A stretch of 39,769 nucleotides of DNA from Phaeobacter sp. J2-8. GTDB lineage: Bacteria; Pseudomonadota; Alphaproteobacteria; Rhodobacterales; Rhodobacteraceae. Positions 33,613 through 39,769 of the stretch are shown piece by piece. The stretch spans positions 1-39,769 of the forward strand of contig NZ_JALIEC010000016.1 of assembly GCF_022867865.1 (NCBI RefSeq), given 5' to 3'. Made by a program: the position numbers and the translations under genes. Positions within the stretch are counted from its first letter, which is position 1, and each line of letters begins with the position of its first letter. The notes under the pieces were generated by a model that was not told the origin of the DNA, ran no database searches, and saw only the letters and a list, made by a program, of their open reading frames with translations.

Positions 33613-34292
33613 CCGGGCCACAGGCCGCTTTGCTGTTCGCGGCCGGGTTGGGCACCCGCATGCGGCCGCTGACCGACAGCTGCCCCAAACCACTGATAAA
33701 GGTGGCCGGCACCCCGCTGATCGACCATGCTCTGACCCAGATCGCACCGCTGCGACTGCCCCGCGTGGTGGTCAACAGCCACTATCGCGCGGAGATGCTG
33801 GCGGATCACCTGGCGGGCCGCAACATCGCATTGTCGCACGAAACACCAGAGGTGCTGGAAACCGGCGGCGGATTGAAAAACGCCCTTCCCCTGCTTGGCC
33901 CGGGTCCGGTTTTCACGCTGAACACTGACGCGGTATGGCGCGGGCCAAATCCGGCAGAGGCGCTGCGCGCGGCCTGGGATCCAACCCGGATGGACGCGCT
34001 TTTGCTTTGTGTTCCACCAGAAAACGCCTTTGGCCATAAGGGATCTGGCGATTTCCTGCTGGATGCACAGGGCCGGATCAGCCGCGGGCCAGGCATGGTG
34101 TATTCCGGGCTTCAGATCATCAAAACCGACGGGCTGGCCGCAATCCGGGACCGCGCGTTTTCAATGTGGGCGCTGTGGCAGGACATGTTGGCCGCCGGGC
34201 GCATGTTCGGGCTGTCCTATGACGGGCAATGGTGCGATGTTGGCTATCCTGATGCCATTGCCATTGCCGAAGGAATGCTGGCCGATGTTTGA
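33609..34292 (+). CDS. murU: N-acetylmuramate-1-phosphate uridylyltransferase (MurU-like)
   Basis: The 227-residue nucleotidyltransferase turns MurNAc-1-phosphate into UDP-MurNAc, feeding recycled muramate back into peptidoglycan synthesis and bypassing MurA. It has the N-terminal nucleotide-binding signature LLFAAGLGTRMRPLTDSCPK (residues 8-27) and a Mg-binding Asp in FTLNTDAVW. It closes WCDVGYPDAIAIAEGM. The start is coupled to the amgK stop. The neighbouring AmgK makes its substrate, which supports this over a generic sugar nucleotidyltransferase. Its stop lies within the addB start. Confidence 0.88.
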   Translation: MTGPQAALLFAAGLGTRMRPLTDSCPKPLIKVAGTPLIDHALTQIAPLRLPRVVVNSHYRAEMLADHLAGRNIALSHETPEVLETGGGLKNALPLLGPGPVFTLNTDAVWRGPNPAEALRAAWDPTRMDALLLCVPPENAFGHKGSGDFLLDAQGRISRGPGMVYSGLQIIKTDGLAAIRDRAFSMWALWQDMLAAGRMFGLSYDGQWCDVGYPDAIAIAEGMLADV

Positions 34293-37215
34293 ACGCATGG
34301 ATGCACCGCGCCTGTTCGGTCTGGCCCCCGGCATTGATTTCCCTCAGGCGTTGGTCGACGGTCTGCTGCACCGGGTACAAGGGCACCCGCCCGAGACCCT
34401 GGCCCGCGTCGAATTGATCGTCAATACAGAGCGGATGCGCCGCCGCATTCGCGCGATTTTCGATGCGGGGCCACCACGTGCGCTGCCCCGTATCCGGGTC
34501 TTGAACGATCTGGCCCCGCCCTGGACCGCCGATATTGCCGATGCCGTGCCGCCCCTGCAAAGACGGCTCGAACTGGTGCAATTGGTGTCCGGGCTGCTGA
34601 ATGCGCAACCCGACATGGCGCCGCGTGCCGCGCTTTTTGATCTGGCGGATTCGCTGGCGGGTTTGATGGATGAAATGCAGGGCGAAGGCGTGACCCCCGC
34701 CGACATCGCCGCCCTGGATGTGAGCGATCAATCGGGCCATTGGCAACGCGCCCGTGCCTTTTTGAACATTGTTCAGGGGTATTTCGACCCCGACACCAGC
34801 GCCCCCGACGGCACAACACGTCTGCGTCGCGTGGCCGAGGCATTGGCGGCACATTGGAAGACCAATCCCCCCGATCACCCGGTGATCATCGCGGGCTCGA
34901 CCGGCTCTCGCGGTGCGGCGGCATTGTTGATGGAGGCCGCGGCCCATCTGCCGCAAGGCGCGCTGGTCCTGCCGGGGTTTGACTTTGACATGACAGCCGC
35001 GAACTGGGCCGCATTGGACAAGGCGATGGCCAGCGAGGATCACCCGCAATACCGCTATGCCCGGATGATGCGCGCGATGAATATCGACCACGATGCGGTG
35101 CATCATTGGCACAGACTCGCCGCGCCCTGTCCGCCGCGCAACAAATTGGTGTCGCTTGCCCTGCGCCCCGCGCCCGTGACCGATGCCTGGCTGAGCGAGG
35201 GGCCCAACCTGGCCCATCTGGATCAGGCCACCAAAGATGTCACATTGGTCGAAGCCCAGGACCGGCGCGAAGAGGCTCTGGCCATTGCTCTGCGCCTGCG
35301 CGAGGCGGCGGAAGCCAGGCAAAGTGCGGCGCTGATCACCCCCGACCGCCACCTGACACGGCAGGTCACGGCGACGCTGGACCGCTGGAATATCGTCCCC
35401 GATGACAGCGCCGGCATTCCGCTGCAATTGACCGCGCCGGGGCGGTTTTTGCGCCATGTCGCGGCCCTGTTCGCGGCCCCGCTCAGCGCGGCGGCGCTTC
35501 TGACCCTGCTGAAACATCCGCTTTGCCATTCTGGCGGGACGCGCAACACCCACCTGCGCCTGACCCGTGATCTGGAATTGCGCCTGCGCCGCAAAGGTCC
35601 GCCGTTTCCCGACGTCGAAATGTTGACGGCCTTTGCCGAAGACCGCGAAGCGCCGGAATGGGGGGCCTGGTTGTTGCAGGTCTGTGGACAGGATGAATTG
35701 CTGGCCATGCCGCTGGCCGATTGGCTGGCGCGGCACCGGGCGTTGGCCGAAACATTGGCGGCCTGCGCCGAACAGACCGGCGCAGGGCAATTGTGGGTGC
35801 AGGTGGCCGGAATTGAAACCCTGGCCCTGATCCGCAAACTGGAAGACGCAGCGCCCCATGGCGGCATATTGTCAGCCCGCGATTACGTCGATCTGTTTGG
35901 CGCTGTTCTGTCGCGCGAGGAACAGCGCGACCGCGATCTTGGCCACCCTTTCATCCGCATCCTTGGCACGCTGGAGGCGCGGGTCATGGGATCGGATCTT
36001 CTGATTCTGGGCGGATTGAACGAAGGCAGCTGGCCCGAACCGCCAAGCCCCGATCCCTGGCTCAATCGCCAAATGCGCCATGACGCCGGCCTGTTGTTGC
36101 CGGAACGGCGCATCGGCCTTTCGGCGCATGATTTTCAACAGGCGATAGGCGCGCAAGAGGTCTGGTTGACCCGGTCGGTGCGGTCGGATGATGCCGAAAC
36201 CGTGCCGTCACGGTGGCTTAACCGGTTGTCGAACCTGCTGCGCGGGCTGGGGGCGGATGGCAAATCCGCCTATGAGGATATGCGCGCGCGCGGCCAGGAC
36301 AGGCTGGCGCTGGCCCATGCGGTCGAAGCGGTGACACCGGTGCCCGCCGCGATGCGGCCCTCGCCCCAACCACCCCGATCAGCGCGCCCAAAGCAGCTTT
36401 CGGTGACCGAGATCAAGCGGCTGATCCGCGACCCCTATGCCATTTACGCCAAACATGTGCTGCGGTTGCGGCCGCTCGACAGTCTGGCCAAGGCCCCGGA
36501 CGCCCTGTTGCGCGGGATTTTGGCGCATGATGTGCTGGAACGGTTTGTGCGCAGCAGCGTGGATGACCCGTCAAAGCTGACCCGCGCCGATCTTTTGGCA
36601 ACAACCGCCACGGTTCTGGCGGACAATGTGCCCTGGCCCTCGGCCCGCGCGATGTGGCAGGCGCGGATGGAACGGGTTGCCGGGACATTTGTCACCGACG
36701 AGATCGAGCGGCGCCAGAATGCCCAACCGCTGGAGTATGAGGTCAACGGGCAACGCGACATTGCGGGACTTGGATTTCGTCTGATTTGTCAGGCAGATCG
36801 GATTGACCGCCAGAAAGACGGCCGGTTGAACATCTATGACTACAAGACCGGCAAACCGCCGGGCCCGGATGAACAGAAATACTTTGACAAGCAACTGATG
36901 CTGGAGGCCGCAATCGCCGAAGCCGGCGGTTTCAAGGACATTGATCCGGGCGAGGTGGCCAATGCGATTTACATCGGCCTTGGTTCCGCCCCCGAAAACC
37001 GCCCCGCGCCCTTGCAAGAGACGCCAGCGGACGTGGTGTGGGAGCAATTTGAAACCTTGATTTCCCGCTATATGGAGCAGGATCAGGGATATACCTCGCG
37101 CCGGGCGATGCAAAAGGCCAAGGATGTCGGTGATTATGACCAGCTGGCACGTTTCGGGGAATGGGAATTGACCGACGATCCAACCCCGATGCCGCTATCG
37201 GAAAAAACCCAATGA
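34285..37215 (+). CDS. addB: AddB, nuclease subunit of the AddAB double-strand break repair complex
   Basis: AddB works with AddA as the alphaproteobacterial counterpart of RecBCD, processing DNA ends for RecA. The 976-residue protein has an inactive-helicase-like N-terminal part with DLAPPWTADIADAV and IIAGSTGSRGAAALL, a central region, and a C-terminal PD-(D/E)XK nuclease with ICQADRIDR and LNIYDYKTGKP carrying the catalytic Asp and Lys. The start ATG at 34285 overlaps the murU stop by 8 bases. ATG 34297 is an alternative. A longer frame runs further upstream inside murU but is not homologous. addA begins inside its stop codon. Confidence 0.93.
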   Translation: MFERMDAPRLFGLAPGIDFPQALVDGLLHRVQGHPPETLARVELIVNTERMRRRIRAIFDAGPPRALPRIRVLNDLAPPWTADIADAVPPLQRRLELVQLVSGLLNAQPDMAPRAALFDLADSLAGLMDEMQGEGVTPADIAALDVSDQSGHWQRARAFLNIVQGYFDPDTSAPDGTTRLRRVAEALAAHWKTNPPDHPVIIAGSTGSRGAAALLMEAAAHLPQGALVLPGFDFDMTAANWAALDKAMASEDHPQYRYARMMRAMNIDHDAVHHWHRLAAPCPPRNKLVSLALRPAPVTDAWLSEGPNLAHLDQATKDVTLVEAQDRREEALAIALRLREAAEARQSAALITPDRHLTRQVTATLDRWNIVPDDSAGIPLQLTAPGRFLRHVAALFAAPLSAAALLTLLKHPLCHSGGTRNTHLRLTRDLELRLRRKGPPFPDVEMLTAFAEDREAPEWGAWLLQVCGQDELLAMPLADWLARHRALAETLAACAEQTGAGQLWVQVAGIETLALIRKLEDAAPHGGILSARDYVDLFGAVLSREEQRDRDLGHPFIRILGTLEARVMGSDLLILGGLNEGSWPEPPSPDPWLNRQMRHDAGLLLPERRIGLSAHDFQQAIGAQEVWLTRSVRSDDAETVPSRWLNRLSNLLRGLGADGKSAYEDMRARGQDRLALAHAVEAVTPVPAAMRPSPQPPRSARPKQLSVTEIKRLIRDPYAIYAKHVLRLRPLDSLAKAPDALLRGILAHDVLERFVRSSVDDPSKLTRADLLATTATVLADNVPWPSARAMWQARMERVAGTFVTDEIERRQNAQPLEYEVNGQRDIAGLGFRLICQADRIDRQKDGRLNIYDYKTGKPPGPDEQKYFDKQLMLEAAIAEAGGFKDIDPGEVANAIYIGLGSAPENRPAPLQETPADVVWEQFETLISRYMEQDQGYTSRRAMQKAKDVGDYDQLARFGEWELTDDPTPMPLSEKTQ

Positions 37216-39769
37216 CCCAACGCAACGAAGCCACCCTGCGCCAAATCGCTGCCGCGGATCCCGAACGCTCTACCTGGCTGGCGGCCAATGCCGGATCGGG
37301 CAAAACCCGCGTGTTGACCGACCGGGTGGCGCGATTGTTGCTGCAAGATGTGTCGCCCGAACACATTCTCTGCCTGACCTATACGAAGGCCGCCGCAAGC
37401 GAGATGCAGAACCGGCTGTTCCAGCGGCTGGGGGATTGGGCGATGAAGGATGATGCCGCGCTGCGCGCTGCGCTGCATGATCTTGGCATCGAAGGCGCAA
37501 TCCCGGCAGAGGCGTTGCGAAACGCGCGCACCTTGTTCGCCCGCGCAATCGAAGCGCCGGGCGGATTGAAAATCCAGACAATTCATTCGTTCTGCGCCGC
37601 TATTTTGCGCCGTTTCCCGCTAGAGGCCGGGGTGTCGCCGCAATTCAAGGAAATGGAAGACCGCTCTGCCGCGCTTTTGCGGGCTGAGATCGTCGATCAA
37701 ATGGCCGATGGCGCGGATGCGCATTTGGTGGCCAATCTGGCCAGCCACCTGACGGATATGGATTTCGACGACATCACCGCCGAAGTGTCGCGCAATCGTG
37801 TGGCTTTAGCCGAACCGTTGGACGAAACGGCGATCAAGGAATTGTTCGGCCTGTCGCCGGACATGGATGAAGCCGGGCTTTTGAGCCGTGTTTTTCTGGG
37901 CGGAGAGATGGAATTGCTGTCAGAGGCGGCGGTCCTTTTGTCCGGCAGCGGCAAGAACGACCAAAAAGCGGCCGCGAAACTGAACAGCATCACCGCCCCG
38001 AATTTGGCCGCCCTTTCGGTGTTGGAAAATGTGTTGCTGAATGGCGCATCGGCCAAGGCCGGGCCGTATTCGGCCAAGATCGACAGCTTTCCGACCAAAG
38101 GTCTGCGCCAGGGGGCAATGGCGCCGTTGATGGACCGGCTGGAGGATCTGATGCGCCGGGTCGAGGATGGCCGCAACATCCGCTGTGCGCTGGCCGCCAC
38201 CCAGAAAACCCGCGCCCTGCAAGCCTTTGCCGGGGTTTTCCTGCCGCGCTATGCGGCAGCGAAACTGGCGCGGGGGTGGTTGGATTTCGACGATCTGATT
38301 CACAAAACCCTGGCGTTGATGACAGACCGCAAAGTGGCGCAATGGGTGCTGTATCGGCTGGATGGCGGCATCGACCATATCCTTGTGGACGAAGCCCAGG
38401 ACACCAGCCCGGTGCAATGGCGCGTGATCGAAGAGCTGGCACGCGAATTCACCAGCGGCGAAGGTGCACGCGCCGATGTGGCACGCACGATCTTTGTTGT
38501 CGGCGACAAGAAACAGTCGATTTATTCCTTCCAAGGGGCCGATCCGGCGGAATTTGACCGGATGAAGGCCGATTTTGCCGAACGATTGCGCGCGACGGAT
38601 CAACCGTTGCAGGACACCACCCTGCAATTTTCCTTTCGCTCGTCCGAGGCAATCTTGCGGTTGGTCGATACATTGTTCGAGGCCAAGGCCCGCTCCGGGT
38701 TTTCGCGCGAAGAAACCCACCGCGCCTTTAAATCCGACATGGGGGGGCGCGTCGATCTTTGGCCCTGTGTCGACAAGATCAGCGAAGCGGAAAAAGGCGA
38801 ATGGGATGACCCCGTCGACCTGCCCGCCGACACCCATCACGATGTGATCCTCGCGCGGCGCATTGCCCGTGAAATCAAACGGATGCTGGACACCAAGGCC
38901 ACAATCCCCTGGAAACAGGAACCGCATGGCTGGGCCGGGCGGACGGTGACGGCGGGGGATTTCCTGATCCTTGTGCGGCGGCGTTCCGACCTTTTTGCCG
39001 AGATCATTCGCGCCTGCAAGGAGGCCGATTTGCCGATTGCGGGTGCGGATCGGCTCAAGGTTGGGGCGGAACTGGCGGTGCGCGATTTGGCGGCATTGTT
39101 GTCATGGCTGGCGCTGCCCGAAGATGATCTGAGCCTTGCGGTGGTGCTGAAATCACCGCTGGTCGGCTGGGACGAGAGCCAGCTTTATGACCTCGCGCAG
39201 GGGCGCGAACAGAAATACCTGTGGCGCGAATTGGCGGCGCGGCAGGGCGACTTTGCCGAGGTTTGGGCCATGCTGACCGACCTTCAGGCCAATGCCGATT
39301 TCATGCGGCCCTATGATCTTATCGAACGTATTCTGACCCGGCATGAGGGACGATACAAACTGTTGGCCCGGTTGGGAAATGAGGCCGAGGATGGCATCAA
39401 TGCCCTGCTGTCACAGGCGCTGGCCTATGAGGCGACAGAGGTGCCCAGCCTGACCGGCTTCCTGATCTGGATGGAAACCGACGATCTGGAGATCAAACGC
39501 CAGATGGACAGCGCCGGCGACCGCATTCGGGTCATGACGGTACATGGTTCCAAAGGTCTGGAGGCGCCGATTGTGATCCTGCCGGATACCGGCAAATGGC
39601 CGTTGCAGCATCGGGATGCCTTGCTGGCGATGGATGACACAATGGTGTGGAAAACCGCCGCAGGCGACAGCCCTGCCGCGATGGCCGAAGCGCTGGAAGC
39701 GGCCAAGGAAAAACAACGACAGGAACGTGATCGCCTGCTCTATGTGGCGATGACCCGTGCCGAAGTCTG
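37212..39769 (+). CDS. addA: AddA, helicase-nuclease subunit (5' part, runs off the window)
   Basis: AddA is the UvrD/Rep-type helicase subunit of AddAB, with its own nuclease domain at the C-terminus. From ATG 37212, which overlaps the addB stop (ATGA), 852 codons are visible without a stop. Visible helicase motifs are Walker A LAANAGSGKTRVLTDRV (near residue 27), motif Ia LTYTKAAASEMQNRL, Walker B ILVDEAQDTSPVQW (near 390), motif III VVGDKKQSIYSFQGADP, motif V VMTVHGSKGLEAP and motif VI LLYVAMTRAE at the window end. The C-terminal nuclease lies beyond 39769. Confidence 0.95.
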   Translation, partial: MTQRNEATLRQIAAADPERSTWLAANAGSGKTRVLTDRVARLLLQDVSPEHILCLTYTKAAASEMQNRLFQRLGDWAMKDDAALRAALHDLGIEGAIPAEALRNARTLFARAIEAPGGLKIQTIHSFCAAILRRFPLEAGVSPQFKEMEDRSAALLRAEIVDQMADGADAHLVANLASHLTDMDFDDITAEVSRNRVALAEPLDETAIKELFGLSPDMDEAGLLSRVFLGGEMELLSEAAVLLSGSGKNDQKAAAKLNSITAPNLAALSVLENVLLNGASAKAGPYSAKIDSFPTKGLRQGAMAPLMDRLEDLMRRVEDGRNIRCALAATQKTRALQAFAGVFLPRYAAAKLARGWLDFDDLIHKTLALMTDRKVAQWVLYRLDGGIDHILVDEAQDTSPVQWRVIEELAREFTSGEGARADVARTIFVVGDKKQSIYSFQGADPAEFDRMKADFAERLRATDQPLQDTTLQFSFRSSEAILRLVDTLFEAKARSGFSREETHRAFKSDMGGRVDLWPCVDKISEAEKGEWDDPVDLPADTHHDVILARRIAREIKRMLDTKATIPWKQEPHGWAGRTVTAGDFLILVRRRSDLFAEIIRACKEADLPIAGADRLKVGAELAVRDLAALLSWLALPEDDLSLAVVLKSPLVGWDESQLYDLAQGREQKYLWRELAARQGDFAEVWAMLTDLQANADFMRPYDLIERILTRHEGRYKLLARLGNEAEDGINALLSQALAYEATEVPSLTGFLIWMETDDLEIKRQMDSAGDRIRVMTVHGSKGLEAPIVILPDTGKWPLQHRDALLAMDDTMVWKTAAGDSPAAMAEALEAAKEKQRQERDRLLYVAMTRAEV

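Noticed and set aside
1-39769. CRISPR array, prophage, transposon or tRNA gene
   Set aside because: No regularly spaced direct repeats, integrase, transposase, terminal inverted repeats or cloverleaf sequences were seen. The only tandem repeats are the in-gene ones listed.

Overview
The window comes from an alphaproteobacterium of the order Rhodobacterales, most likely the marine Roseobacter group. The evidence is the gene content and order: a soxRS-soxVWXYZABCD thiosulfate oxidation cluster, a regB / senC-regA redox regulon, a hemD-Mic60-HemY block, and a tsaE-amgK-murU-addB-addA operon. I see no tRNA, rRNA, insertion sequence, prophage or CRISPR array. It looks like a conserved chromosomal segment.

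Layout: 1-564 is the 3' part of an esterase-like phytase-family gene. It is followed by a YhhQ/QueT-type queuosine precursor transporter and then a 400-bp gap that holds a candidate structured small RNA with a strong terminator (about 1371-1557). arfB (ribosome rescue) follows. pncB and pncA (NAD salvage) lie on the minus strand. A short Hsp70 (YegD-like) and trhO lie on the plus strand.

From 6.4 to 15.5 kb lies the sox region. A DUF302 protein, soxD, soxC, soxB, soxA, soxZ, soxY, soxX, soxW and soxV are on the minus strand, and soxS and soxR run divergently. The genes encode a periplasmic Sox multienzyme (SoxXA, SoxYZ, SoxB, SoxCD), its thiol-supply chain (SoxV, SoxW, SoxS) and its ArsR-type repressor SoxR. 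Promoter-like sequences with operator-like inverted repeats lie upstream of soxV, soxB and, less clearly, soxX.

From 15.5 to 19.3 kb are HemY-like, Mic60-like and hemD genes (minus). From 19.4 to 22.6 kb are tsaD-gpsA-YciI-EVE and a DUF1761 membrane protein (plus). From 22.6 to 26.2 kb are DUF2853, a PRC-barrel protein, ahcY and a small exported protein with a QT repeat whose complement is a telomere-like GGGTTT run. An HD hydrolase and a GNAT follow, then regA, senC and divergent regB. After them come a PAS-domain membrane protein preceded by a perfect CtrA-type site, tsaE, amgK, murU, addB and the first 852 codons of addA, which runs off the window.

Five otherwise intact genes (arfB, soxV, hemY, regB, amgK) are each interrupted by exactly one single-base indel. 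In every case removing or adding one base restores a family-length protein. Sequencing or assembly error is the simplest explanation, so these genes are annotated at full length with the frameshift noted.
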